Shown piece by piece: positions 18,114 to 26,665 of a stretch of 64,000 bases of DNA; within the stretch, counting starts at the first letter, position 1, and every line of letters begins with the position of its first letter. The DNA lies in contig JAOQAI010000006.1 in assembly GCA_025963645.1 (NCBI GenBank), positions 1 through 64,000 of the forward strand, written 5' to 3'. The DNA is from Flaviaestuariibacter sp. (lineage in GTDB: Bacteria > Bacteroidota > Bacteroidia > Chitinophagales > Chitinophagaceae). The notes under the pieces are model-generated. The model was not told where the DNA came from and did no database searches. It saw nothing but the letters and a program-made list of their open reading frames with translations. The position numbers and the translations under genes are program-made.

Positions 18114-18986
18114 ATGGCACAAACTGCTGTCGTACAAGGGAAGCAATGGTGGGGAGGGGGAAGAAGCCCTTTCAACGTAGAGTATGGAAAACTGATGATG
18201 TGGTATTTCCTCATGAGTGATGCCTTCACCTTCGGTGCCTTCCTGATCTCTTACGGTACCATCCGTTTCTCGCAAAACTATTGGCCCGATCCGAACGTAG
18301 TGTTCAATGCCTTCCCCGGTGCGGGTCATGCGAACCTTCCGCTGGCATTCGTGAGCTTGATGACGTTTATTCTTATCATCTCCTCTGTGACCATGGTGTT
18401 GGCGGTTCATGCCGGGCATCATGGCGATAAGAAAGGGGTAGTGAAATGGATGGCCTGGACCATCGTAGGCGGCTTTGCTTTCTTAAGCTGCCAGGCCTGG
18501 GAGTGGACGCACATGATCACGGCCGAACATGCTGTTTTGGCAAATGGTTCGCTCGATGTGGTAGGGCAAACCGTGCGGGTAAATCCCTGGGGTGCGGACG
18601 TACACGGACCTATAATTGCACAAGCCTTACAAAATACATCGCACGAAGGATTGGTGAAGCTGGCGCATATTGAGCATGGCGATCAAAGCTTTGCACAGCT
18701 GGGTGCTATGACCGATACGCAACTGCGTGGCATGATTGATCTGAATAAACTTCATGTGCGGGAAATGGGACCTGTAGCGTTCGGTGGCTTTTTCTACGGC
18801 ATTACCGGTTTTCACGGTTTCCACGTATTCTCTGGGGTAGTGATCAATATCATTATGCTGGTAATGGCGCAGCGCGATGTATTTGAAAAGCGCGGACATT
18901 ACCTGATGATCGAGAAGGCAGGTTTGTACTGGCACTTTGTAGACCTGGTTTGGGTATTCGTGTTCCTGTGTTTTTATCTTGTTTAA
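18114..18986 (+). CDS. Haem-copper oxidase subunit III, long paralogue
   Basis: The 290-aa protein shares the same fold and last-helix motif (YWHFVDLVWVFVFLCFY) with the short paralogue but carries an ~80-residue hydrophilic insertion between middle helices (about 140-215, with an acidic/His-rich stretch). In the insertion NPWGADVHGP and a run of polar residues are visible. Known: long subunit III forms are common in Bacteroidota oxidase clusters. It begins 103 bp after the first; the gap is full of TTGAAATC-like repeats. Confidence 0.9.
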   Translation: MAQTAVVQGKQWWGGGRSPFNVEYGKLMMWYFLMSDAFTFGAFLISYGTIRFSQNYWPDPNVVFNAFPGAGHANLPLAFVSLMTFILIISSVTMVLAVHAGHHGDKKGVVKWMAWTIVGGFAFLSCQAWEWTHMITAEHAVLANGSLDVVGQTVRVNPWGADVHGPIIAQALQNTSHEGLVKLAHIEHGDQSFAQLGAMTDTQLRGMIDLNKLHVREMGPVAFGGFFYGITGFHGFHVFSGVVINIIMLVMAQRDVFEKRGHYLMIEKAGLYWHFVDLVWVFVFLCFYLV

Positions 18987-19014
18987 CTCCGAAGCTTTAC
19001 GAACATAATAAATT

Positions 19015-19452
19015 TTGAAAATGGACAATCATTCACATACAGCTTCTGAAATAACCGTGCATCATGCACCATCTGAGGGTACCGGCAGAATTTGGAAAAC
19101 CACCATCATACTTTCGGTGCTGACCCTGATTGAATTAGGGCTTGGTTTCCTGATGTATTTTACGGATCTGCCAAACTGGGTTGACCTTTTCCTGAAAGGC
19201 GTGATCGTGATCCTGACTATGGCAAAAGCGTATTATATCGTTAGCATTTTTATGCACTTAGGCGATGAGATACGTAATATGATTATGACCATCGTTATGC
19301 CGCTATTGCTCTTTGTTTGGTTTATTGCTGCCTTCCTGTGGGATGGGGGTTCTTACCGCACCATGCGCAACCGCTATGACAAACATTACGAGCAAACGAC
19401 CCTGGACCGTGAAATGAAAGCGGCTGATACCGCTACGCACCCGTTGCATTAA
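19015..19452 (+). CDS. Cytochrome c oxidase subunit IV-like membrane protein
   Basis: The 145-aa protein has three predicted helices (about 25-45, 56-80 and 89-110) after a His-rich N-terminus. It fits the prokaryotic cytochrome C oxidase subunit IV family seen at the end of cox operons. The C-terminal ~35 residues are charged and cytoplasmic. It begins 28 bp after the long subunit III and is followed by a strong terminator, which makes it the last gene of the main operon. Confidence 0.85.
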   Translation: MKMDNHSHTASEITVHHAPSEGTGRIWKTTIILSVLTLIELGLGFLMYFTDLPNWVDLFLKGVIVILTMAKAYYIVSIFMHLGDEIRNMIMTIVMPLLLFVWFIAAFLWDGGSYRTMRNRYDKHYEQTTLDREMKAADTATHPLH

Positions 19453-19474
19453 GCGCATTTTAACAATCATACGC

Positions 19475-19513
19475 AACCATCGCCGGCATACCTTTGCAGC
19501 GATGGTTTTTTTT
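19475..19513 (+). terminator. Rho-independent terminator of the cox operon
   Basis: A 9-bp stem (19475-19483 with 19499-19507) is followed by T's (19506-19513). The loop contains TACCTTTG (19489-19496), an exact -7 promoter box for the next gene, so the stop of one unit and start of the next may overlap. Confidence 0.75.
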
Positions 19514-19568
19514 GACTGCTCATTGAAAATCTATGATCAACCTTAAGTCCTTCTATTAATTTCAAGCT

Positions 19569-20396
19569 GTGAACAAAAGCGCATTATCCGGACTGCTTAT
19601 CGCCTTGCTGCTTCCCCTGACAGGCTACTTTATTGTAAAGAGTTTCAGCAAAGATGTGGTGCCTATGCCGCGTCATTATATCTACGATTCCGTAGTGACG
19701 AGAACAGAGAACGGCAAGCAGATAGATGACACGCTTTGGAAAAAGTTGCCTGATTTCAAGCTTACCAACCAACTGGGAAAAGAAGTGGGCTGGGAAGACA
19801 TGAAGGGCAAAGTGGTGGTGGCTGATTTCTTTTTTACACATTGCCCCACGATCTGTCCCCGCATGACGATGAACATGAAGCGGCTGCAAAGCGGCATCAG
19901 CAGTGGTCAGAAAGTAGGAGACAAAACCCAGCGTTTTGTGCAGTTCCTTTCCTTTAGCGTAGATCCCGAAAGAGACAGTGTGCCGGCATTGAAAGACTGG
20001 GCAAACCGCTTTGAAATTGACCCCGATAGCTGGTGGTTATTGACCGGAGATAAGAAAATGATCTATGACCTTTCCATCGAGCACATGAAGGTGCTGGCGC
20101 AGGATGGAAAAGGCGTTGATACCAGTTTTTTCCATACCGATTACATTGTGCTCATTGACAAGCACCGGAATATTCGAGGCTATTACCATGGACTGGATAC
20201 GACGGCTATCGGCCAACTTTCCCGCGATATCATCCTGGTGTCCCTGGAAAAAGATCCGAAACGAAAAGGCTTGTTCGAAGGCAAACTGGAGTTACTGGCA
20301 ATCGTATTCGGTGCCGCTATATTAGGGATCATTCTTCTCTTTATTTTTCTAAAAAAAGATAAACTCCGTCATGGCATTTCAGCTTACCAAAAATGA
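19569..20396 (+). CDS. SCO1/SenC-family copper chaperone, membrane-anchored
   Basis: The 275-aa protein starts with GTG, has an N-terminal anchor helix (about 7-25), a thioredoxin-like domain with the copper/redox motif HCPTICP (Cys92 and Cys96), and the later copper-binding His in FFHTDYIVLID (~187). A second hydrophobic helix near the C-terminus (about 245-265) is unusual for a SCO protein and would make it a two-pass protein. Known: SCO proteins load copper into CuA of CoxB. A -7 box (TACCTTTG) about 63 bases upstream suggests its own promoter. It overlaps the DUF420 gene by 26 bp. Confidence 0.9.
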   Translation: MNKSALSGLLIALLLPLTGYFIVKSFSKDVVPMPRHYIYDSVVTRTENGKQIDDTLWKKLPDFKLTNQLGKEVGWEDMKGKVVVADFFFTHCPTICPRMTMNMKRLQSGISSGQKVGDKTQRFVQFLSFSVDPERDSVPALKDWANRFEIDPDSWWLLTGDKKMIYDLSIEHMKVLAQDGKGVDTSFFHTDYIVLIDKHRNIRGYYHGLDTTAIGQLSRDIILVSLEKDPKRKGLFEGKLELLAIVFGAAILGIILLFIFLKKDKLRHGISAYQK

Positions 20397-20910
20397 TAGA
20401 TTAGCCCGTACACTTATTCTCATCGTGTCGGTGGTGGTATTCGCCGCTGTGGTATTATTAGGGAAGGTGAAATTGGATGTAGAGCTCGGATTTGATGAGC
20501 ATATCTTCGCGAAGATCAACGCGGTTATCAATTCGGTCGTGGCTGTATTGCTGGTGGCAGGAATCATCACGGCAAAGAACAAGCAGTACAGCACACACCG
20601 TCGTATCATGCTGACCGCAATGCTGTTATCGTTGCTTTTTCTCGTTTCCTATATCTGTCATCACCTCTTTGCAGGAGAAGCCAAATTTGGAGGGGAAGGA
20701 CCGATACGCACCGTGTACTTTACCATATTGGTTACACATATCATCCTTGCCGCTATCATCCTGCCCTTTATTTTATTCACGACTTACCGCGCTTTGATCG
20801 GTGAGAATGAGCGCCACCGCAAGCTGGCGAAGATCACCTGGCCTATTTGGTTTTATGTAGCGGTAACGGGTCCGGTAGTGTATTGGATGATCAGCCCGTA
20901 TTATGGATAG
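20371..20910 (+). CDS. DUF420 membrane protein, probable oxidase assembly factor
   Basis: The 179-aa integral membrane protein has about four to five helices (first ~12-32) and conserved His residues in and near helices, including HHLF near 95 and HIILA near 126. It resembles DUF420, the family of the Bacillus YozB and Staphylococcus CtaM proteins; the latter is known to be needed for aa3 oxidase. The start ATG lies inside the 3' end of the SCO gene in another frame, which implies translational coupling. Inference: haem or copper insertion into the CoxA/CoxB oxidase. Confidence 0.8.
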   Translation: MAFQLTKNDRLARTLILIVSVVVFAAVVLLGKVKLDVELGFDEHIFAKINAVINSVVAVLLVAGIITAKNKQYSTHRRIMLTAMLLSLLFLVSYICHHLFAGEAKFGGEGPIRTVYFTILVTHIILAAIILPFILFTTYRALIGENERHRKLAKITWPIWFYVAVTGPVVYWMISPYYG

Positions 20911-20962
20911 ATCGGCAATGCTTGGCATTGTAAATATGCTCTGAAGATCGGCCGTGATATTA

Positions 20963-23572
20963 TCAATTAAGCCGTCTCCCCAACACCACTGTATTCTTAA
21001 AGCTCATTTTCTTCCCTTCCAAATTAAACAACTCTGTAAAGATCACGTACGTACCAATAGGCAACTTCGCACTCTTCTCGCTCAAGCCATCCCAGTTCCA
21101 GCTACCTTTCAATCCCAACACACCATTTTTTACCAGGTAACGAACCGGTCTGCCAGCAGCATCAAAGATGGTAACATTGGCTGTATAGCCACTCGCTTCT
21201 ACGCTGTACTGGAGGGTAGCCACATCGTCCTGTCCATCATTATCCGGCGAAAAGACTTTGGGTGATACGGTGATCGTAGCATTGCCGGCCTCGGTTTGCT
21301 TGTACTGCGAATTTTTGTAAGTAGGCGTTGCAAAGCCCGCAGTAGAAGCCGCTGAATGCCAGTTGCCGGCCGCTCCGGAAGCCGCACCTGGTTCAATGCG
21401 TTCCAGCGAAACACCTTCCGCGTTGGTGATCAGGGGGAAATGCCATTTTTCCGTATACGCCACTTCGTCCACCACGGCGCCCTGCCCATTGACCAAAGCC
21501 ACCACGCCTTTGTCATCGGGGAAAGATGGGAGGGAAGAGGCCGTAAGCAGCCATGCGGTGTTCTTAACAACGTAATCCATTTGCAGGGAAGCCGCGTCTT
21601 CTGTAATAACAATATAATCTTCGGGGAAAATATAAAACGGCGTTTCGTTCAGGTTTCGCAAGGCACTAATGGCGCCGGAACTGTTCCTGTTTGCTACGTA
21701 TAATTTTGACGCATCAAAAACTTTATTGCTCCGGTTGTAAAACTCTACGAAATCGGTTGTGGCTGAACGTGGATTAAAGAGGATCTCGTTGATCACTACA
21801 TCGGTTACCAGCGCTTCTTCGGCAACGCCGGCTCTGGCCTTATTGAAAGCGCCTATAGTGGTTCCCTTACAGTCTTTCACACCCGTTACAGATAGTTCGT
21901 AAACAGTGCGTTTTTGTAATGGCGTAGTGGTCTTCAGCAGCACCGTATTGAATAAGGGAGATTGAGGTGTAGCCGATGAAACCGTAATGCCGTTTGTAAA
22001 ACTATAGCTGCTGTTGTTAACTGCTGAAAGTGAATCCAGCGATTCGTTGAACACCGCGATCACCGTTACGCTATCAATGCTGTAGGTTCGGAGCAACTGA
22101 GGTGGCGCTTGGTCGCTGCTAGTGCCATCAACGCTGTTCCTGCGACCCGGTGTGCCGCCTGCCGCAGCGGTGCTGCTGTTCCAGTTAAAAGAACCGGCGC
22201 AAGGGTTGCGGGTGTCAATCATTTCCAGGCTCCAGCCGCCTTCACTTTTTACGGCATTGTTGTACCAGGCTTTGGTATATGCGACAGCATGAATCAATGC
22301 CCCTTCTTTCGAGGTCAGCGTAAGCGTTGTACCATCATTATCCAGCGAAGGGAAGCTTCCTATTCCCAGGGTTCTTCCGAACGAGCTAAACAAGGCAGCA
22401 TTAGATGTAGCACTTAGTATAAGAAAACTATCTGCCGGAAGGCTATAAGGAGGAAAGGCAGCGCTTGTAGTGGTGGGGCTTGCCATGCGCCATCCGCCGA
22501 GTTCAAGTGTCTTGCCGCTGGTGTTTTTGATCTCGATATACTCCGCATTTGGTAAACCAATAGGCGGTGTAGGGTCTGCGAATATTTCATCGATCACTAC
22601 GTCATAACGTTGCGGGATGTAGAAGCTAAATATGCCGCTTCCATTGGTTAGGGTGTTTCCTGCCAAGTCTTTCACGCCATTGATGGTAAGCGTGTGATTT
22701 GCGCCATTCGCAAAAGAAGCATTGAAACTAAGGTGAACAAGTGCCGTGTTGCCGGCGTCTCTCACTGCCGATGCAGGATTGCCAATGCCATTGTTTACAT
22801 TAAAATTCGTTAACGTTTGCCCAGAGGCGAGGTCAACGGATTCTGTGAAAACTACATCAAGCGTGGTAGAGGATAAGGCAGTAAGCGTTTGAATAGCCGG
22901 CGGCGTTACATCCGGAACAAAAGCCTGTATAATGATGTCATCGAAATAGTGCCGCTGAAAAAAAGCGGCCGTGCTTTGCCGTAGGTAAAATCCAAAATGT
23001 GCGGATGTAGTGTATGTGGCATCGGTTGCAGACCCTTCTGAAACATAGGTATTGCCGGTGCCGGTTTCGTCGCGGTACAAACTGAATGTGTTAGCACTGC
23101 TGCGCGTCACTTTTATCTTCAGTGTATTGTTGCTTGTGTTGGTAATGCCATCCACACCATCAATGATCTTTACAACGGCGCCACCGGCATCTTTGCGATA
23201 CAGCGCTATTTCATCCCCTGTATTGCCAATGCGTACAAAGTAGCCGGTAGTGCTGTTTGCAGAAAGATCGGCCGCATTGGCTGTCAGAAATACATCTGCA
23301 TAATTAGCGGAAGAAGTATTGAAAGCCAGCCGCGTATAAAATTCCCACTGTGTTGCGGTAGCCATAGAATTGGGTGTGCTTAAATAAAAGTTTGCATTGG
23401 CGGTAGTGTTATTACTTTGCAATTGGTTCGAAGCGTTCACTGTCCAATCAGCGGTATTGCCCGCCCAGGCAGGATTGGCTGTGATATTTCCATCCGAAAA
23501 ATTTTCGGTCAGTTGAGCGGATGCACCAAAAGTGATGCATAGCAAAGATGCCAGCAGGAGTAGTTTGGTCAT
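20963..23572 (-). CDS. Lamin-tail-domain (LTD) surface protein with T9SS-type C-terminal region
   Basis: The protein starts at the ATG at 23572, which is followed directly by a Sec signal (MTKLLLLASLLCITFGASAQ); the in-frame upstream extension lacks a signal. At 869 aa it shows an N-terminal jelly-roll-like domain (TENFSDGNITANPAW...), two Ig-like stretches (VVFTESVDL, VIAVFNESLD), two LTD domains marked by VVIDEIFADPTPP and VVINEILFNP, and a C-terminal part near VSPKVFSPDNDGQDD with FlgD/CHU_C-like beta strands typical of T9SS-exported proteins. Function unknown; the layout suggests a cell-surface protein. It stands alone between the respiratory cluster and asd. Confidence 0.8.
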   Translation of the reverse strand: MTKLLLLASLLCITFGASAQLTENFSDGNITANPAWAGNTADWTVNASNQLQSNNTTANANFYLSTPNSMATATQWEFYTRLAFNTSSANYADVFLTANAADLSANSTTGYFVRIGNTGDEIALYRKDAGGAVVKIIDGVDGITNTSNNTLKIKVTRSSANTFSLYRDETGTGNTYVSEGSATDATYTTSAHFGFYLRQSTAAFFQRHYFDDIIIQAFVPDVTPPAIQTLTALSSTTLDVVFTESVDLASGQTLTNFNVNNGIGNPASAVRDAGNTALVHLSFNASFANGANHTLTINGVKDLAGNTLTNGSGIFSFYIPQRYDVVIDEIFADPTPPIGLPNAEYIEIKNTSGKTLELGGWRMASPTTTSAAFPPYSLPADSFLILSATSNAALFSSFGRTLGIGSFPSLDNDGTTLTLTSKEGALIHAVAYTKAWYNNAVKSEGGWSLEMIDTRNPCAGSFNWNSSTAAAGGTPGRRNSVDGTSSDQAPPQLLRTYSIDSVTVIAVFNESLDSLSAVNNSSYSFTNGITVSSATPQSPLFNTVLLKTTTPLQKRTVYELSVTGVKDCKGTTIGAFNKARAGVAEEALVTDVVINEILFNPRSATTDFVEFYNRSNKVFDASKLYVANRNSSGAISALRNLNETPFYIFPEDYIVITEDAASLQMDYVVKNTAWLLTASSLPSFPDDKGVVALVNGQGAVVDEVAYTEKWHFPLITNAEGVSLERIEPGAASGAAGNWHSAASTAGFATPTYKNSQYKQTEAGNATITVSPKVFSPDNDGQDDVATLQYSVEASGYTANVTIFDAAGRPVRYLVKNGVLGLKGSWNWDGLSEKSAKLPIGTYVIFTELFNLEGKKMSFKNTVVLGRRLN

Positions 23573-23733
23573 GATTACTAAAATAAAAAATCCCAGCAAT
23601 TCCGCCTATTATTTTTTAGAAGAATCAAGCGGTTCGCCCTAATTTCGCAACGTGCAACTAAAGAAACATACAAAGTGCGGTAAACAGTTCGACTACTGAA
23701 GGCTGTGTTGTATACGGTAAAATAAATGACAAG

Positions 23734-23758
23734 CCTTCCCATAACGGAAGGTTTTTTT
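23734..23758 (+). terminator. Terminator-like hairpin in the asd leader
   Basis: A 6-bp GC-containing stem (23734-23739 with 23746-23751) is followed by seven T's and lies 19 bases before the asd ATG, on the same strand as asd. It cannot be the end of the divergent upstream gene; it suggests attenuation. A 15-codon GTG reading frame (23652-23699) lies upstream of it. Confidence 0.45.
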
Positions 23759-23777
23759 AATGCGGTAAAACATAAAA

Positions 23778-24767
23778 ATGAAAGTAGCGGTTGTAGGCGC
23801 CACCGGGCTGGTAGGCACAAAGATCTTGCAGGTGTTGGAAGAGCGGGGTTTTCCCGTTGCAGAATTGATCCCTGTAGCTTCTGAACGTTCGATAGGCAAG
23901 GATGTGACGTATAAAGGCCAAGCCTATACGATAGTTGGCATGACCGATGCCATCGCTGCAAAACCGGCAGTGGCGCTGTTTTCGGCTGGTGGGGGTACAT
24001 CGCTGGAGTGGGCGCCGAAGTTTGCCGAAGCGGGGATTACGGTTATAGATAATTCCTCTGCCTGGCGCATGCATCCGGAACATGCACTGATAGTGCCCGA
24101 AGTGAATGCACATGTATTAACAGCTAATGATAGGATCATTGCCAATCCTAATTGTTCTACCATTCAGATGGTGGTGGCCTTGCAGCCCCTGCACCAGCGC
24201 TACAAGATCAGGCGGGTCGTGGTCTCCACCTATCAAAGCGTTACCGGTACCGGCAAGAAGGCGGTGGACCAGTTGTTCAATGAACGCGACGGAAAGGAAG
24301 GAGAGATGGCCTACAAATACCGCATCGACCTGAATGCACTGCCGCAGATCGATGTTTTCATGGAGAATGGCTACACCAAGGAAGAAATGAAAATGGTGAA
24401 CGAGACGAAGAAGCTCATGGGCGATGACAATATTAAGGTCACGGCTACAACAGTGCGCATACCCGTAATGGGCGGGCACAGCGAAAGCGTGAACGTAGAA
24501 TTTGAGAACGATTTCGACCTTGATGAATTGAGACAATTATTGCGGGAAGCACCAGGTGTGGTAGTGCAGGACGATCCTTCGCAACAGCTTTACCCAATGC
24601 CACTGTGGGCGCATGAAAAAGACGATGTTTTTGTGGGTCGCCTACGCCGCGATGAAACACAGCCGAACACGCTGAACATGTGGATCGTGAGCGATAACCT
24701 TCGCAAAGGTGCTGCTACGAATGCAGTGCAAATAGCGGAGTACCTGTTGGAGAAAGGCTTGTTGTAA
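23778..24767 (+). CDS. asd: Aspartate-semialdehyde dehydrogenase
   Basis: The 329-aa protein reduces aspartyl phosphate to the semialdehyde, the branch-point step to lysine/DAP, threonine and methionine. Seen: the NADP-binding GATGLVG at 7-13, the NPNCSTIQ active-site Cys126, and GGHSESV (~235) with the general-acid His. The length is normal for the family. It stands alone, preceded by a terminator-like hairpin that hints at attenuation and followed by a convergent patatin gene. Confidence 0.95.
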   Translation: MKVAVVGATGLVGTKILQVLEERGFPVAELIPVASERSIGKDVTYKGQAYTIVGMTDAIAAKPAVALFSAGGGTSLEWAPKFAEAGITVIDNSSAWRMHPEHALIVPEVNAHVLTANDRIIANPNCSTIQMVVALQPLHQRYKIRRVVVSTYQSVTGTGKKAVDQLFNERDGKEGEMAYKYRIDLNALPQIDVFMENGYTKEEMKMVNETKKLMGDDNIKVTATTVRIPVMGGHSESVNVEFENDFDLDELRQLLREAPGVVVQDDPSQQLYPMPLWAHEKDDVFVGRLRRDETQPNTLNMWIVSDNLRKGAATNAVQIAEYLLEKGLL

Positions 24768-24836
24768 ATTCAAGATCCAAGATGCAGGGAAAGCCGCATA
24801 ACTTTTCCGCGTCTTCTGCACTTTCCGCGAGAAAAA

Positions 24837-25844
24837 CTAGTTTCCCAGGTAGCGGTAAAGCGCTTCCCTCCCATTGCCCGTAAGCGCCTGTATTTCATCA
24901 TGGGATAGCTTTCTTATGCGGGGGGCAATAGCGCCATCGCTGATAGAAACCGTTCGTTGCCAGTCTTCTTTCGTCAGTGTCTGCCGGTTTAAATTTTCCA
25001 GTATAATGGTATAAAAAGCAAGAAAATAATCGTTGAGATTTTGGAGCGGCATTGGCGCCAATCCTCCGGATGTTTTATCCTTTTCTATCTGCTCATCGCT
25101 ATCTATCCGAAAGCCAATGGTGTGCGGGTTTACCGCAAAAGCATTGGGTAGCGACGGGTCAATGAATTTGGTGCTGTCAAATAACCGGATAGGGAAATTG
25201 GCTATGAATCCGCCGTCCACCATGATGTCCAGCCCGGTCTTATCTTTTGGGTGCAGCACCACGTTTCCAAAGGCATCTATGAACACGGCCTCAAAATACA
25301 GCGGGATGCTCATGGAGATCCGCACCGCGTCTTTCACTTTCATGTGCGGGTAGGTTTCCCAGGAGAAAACCACCAGCGATTGCTTATTAAGACAGGTGGC
25401 GGTTACGTAGAGGTCCTTAAAACCGCTTTCCTTCATTTGCAGGAATGTGATATTTGCATTGCCTGTTTTGGCCGCGATCATTTTTCCGAACCATTCATCT
25501 ACCCGGCCGGAGCGGTACCAGCCGAAATATTTTTTGAACCGGTTAAGACCGCCGAAAAACAAGAACCTGCCTTCATTGAACTTTTTAAATGGTGTTTTTG
25601 CAATAAGGCTACTGATCTCGCTTGCGGAGTATCGAAGCGAAAGTGCCAGGGCCGTGATGGCGCCTGCCGAGGTGCCGCCTACCCGTTTCACTTCGGGCAA
25701 CAGGTGTTGCTTTTCGAGTTCCTGGATGGCACCGGAATAAGCAATGCCCCGAATGCCCGCTCCTTCAAAGACCAGGTTCCTGGTGGGTGGCTGTGCAGAG
25801 GCCAAAACCGGTAAAAGCAAAAAAAGAAGCAAGCGGTTTCGCAT
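24837..25844 (-). CDS. Patatin-like phospholipase, secreted
   Basis: The 335-aa protein has a signal peptide (to ~17, ASAQ) and the patatin domain: the glycine-rich oxyanion hole GAGIRGIAYSGA (29-40), the nucleophile elbow GTSAG with Ser ~59, and the catalytic Asp in DGGFIANFP (~210). Known: these proteins hydrolyse acyl lipids using a Ser-Asp dyad. Inference: an outer membrane or periplasmic lipase. It begins only three bases after the DUF2461 gene upstream and is likely in the same transcript. Confidence 0.88.
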   Translation of the reverse strand: MRNRLLLFLLLPVLASAQPPTRNLVFEGAGIRGIAYSGAIQELEKQHLLPEVKRVGGTSAGAITALALSLRYSASEISSLIAKTPFKKFNEGRFLFFGGLNRFKKYFGWYRSGRVDEWFGKMIAAKTGNANITFLQMKESGFKDLYVTATCLNKQSLVVFSWETYPHMKVKDAVRISMSIPLYFEAVFIDAFGNVVLHPKDKTGLDIMVDGGFIANFPIRLFDSTKFIDPSLPNAFAVNPHTIGFRIDSDEQIEKDKTSGGLAPMPLQNLNDYFLAFYTIILENLNRQTLTKEDWQRTVSISDGAIAPRIRKLSHDEIQALTGNGREALYRYLGN

Positions 25845-25847
25845 AAT

Positions 25848-26519
25848 TTATTCCGGGTGCAACGCCCTGTTAATGAAATCCAACAAAGGTTTCAAGGTCT
25901 CAAACGCAGCAACGGTCTTTTTATGTAAGGTCGCCTTTGTCAGTTCTTCGTCCGAAACTTTAGTTTCAGCAATAAAGCTTTTCAGCTTCAGGTAATCGAT
26001 AGCCGGATTATCTTTCTCATAGCCTTTCGGCAATGTTTTCAAGCTTACCTCCCCGCCTTTGTGAAGGTCACCAAACGTTTTTTTGAAGCTCTTATCTTGC
26101 AGGATGCTATTGAATTCCGTCCAGTTATAATCAATCTCCTGCCGGACTGCTTTTAGTGGTGCTGATTCCGGTATCCACAATCCACCACCGATAAAAGAAG
26201 CGCCGGGCTCCAGGTGAAAATAGTAACCCGCAAAGCCCGATTTACGCCCTTCTCTTTTAATGCTGGCGCCAAAGTGCGATTTATATGGCGTCTTATCATT
26301 GGAGAAACGGATGTCGCGGTTGATGCGGAAGATAGCCTGTCGCGCAGTGGTTCCGGTGATGGTGGGGTCGCTTTTCTGCAAGGCTTCTATCACCAGTTGG
26401 ATAAAGTTGGAAAAGTCTATCCGGGCAGCTTCGTACTGCGCCCGGTTCGCATCAAACCAGGCTTTGTTATTATTCTCTTTCAGGCCGCTCAGGTAGCGTA
26501 ACGTTTGCGGTTCCAGCAT
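25848..26519 (-). CDS. DUF2461 family protein
   Basis: The 223-aa soluble protein matches the conserved DUF2461 family; visible marks are LSGLKENNNKAWFDANR near the N-terminus and the FRINRDIRFSNDKTPYK segment (~66-82). The function of the family is not known to me. It starts at an ATG with an exact -7 box (TATCTTTG) four bases upstream, so the mRNA may be leaderless. It is co-transcribed with the patatin gene three bases downstream. Confidence 0.85.
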   Translation of the reverse strand: MLEPQTLRYLSGLKENNNKAWFDANRAQYEAARIDFSNFIQLVIEALQKSDPTITGTTARQAIFRINRDIRFSNDKTPYKSHFGASIKREGRKSGFAGYYFHLEPGASFIGGGLWIPESAPLKAVRQEIDYNWTEFNSILQDKSFKKTFGDLHKGGEVSLKTLPKGYEKDNPAIDYLKLKSFIAETKVSDEELTKATLHKKTVAAFETLKPLLDFINRALHPE

Positions 26520-26523
26520 TGGG

Positions 26524-26531
26524 CAAAGATA
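26524..26531 (-). promoter_or_regulatory. -7 box for the DUF2461-patatin unit
   Basis: TATCTTTG on the minus strand matches TAnnTTTG exactly and ends four bases before the ATG at 26519, a leaderless arrangement. Confidence 0.45.
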
Positions 26532-26665
26532 AAAGGTAAAGCACCGGGAGAGAATGGATGGTTACAGTAGGCCCGAAACCAATAATAAAGTTTGCGGCTT
26601 TCCGCAAGTTTTGCGGATATGTACGGAATTGTTTATCTTACGCAATCGCCCCAAAACCAATCATT

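Noticed and set aside
20916..20930. A 6-bp hairpin between the DUF420 gene and the LTD gene as a terminator
   Set aside because: There is no T-run on either strand and the stem is short; not supported as a terminator.
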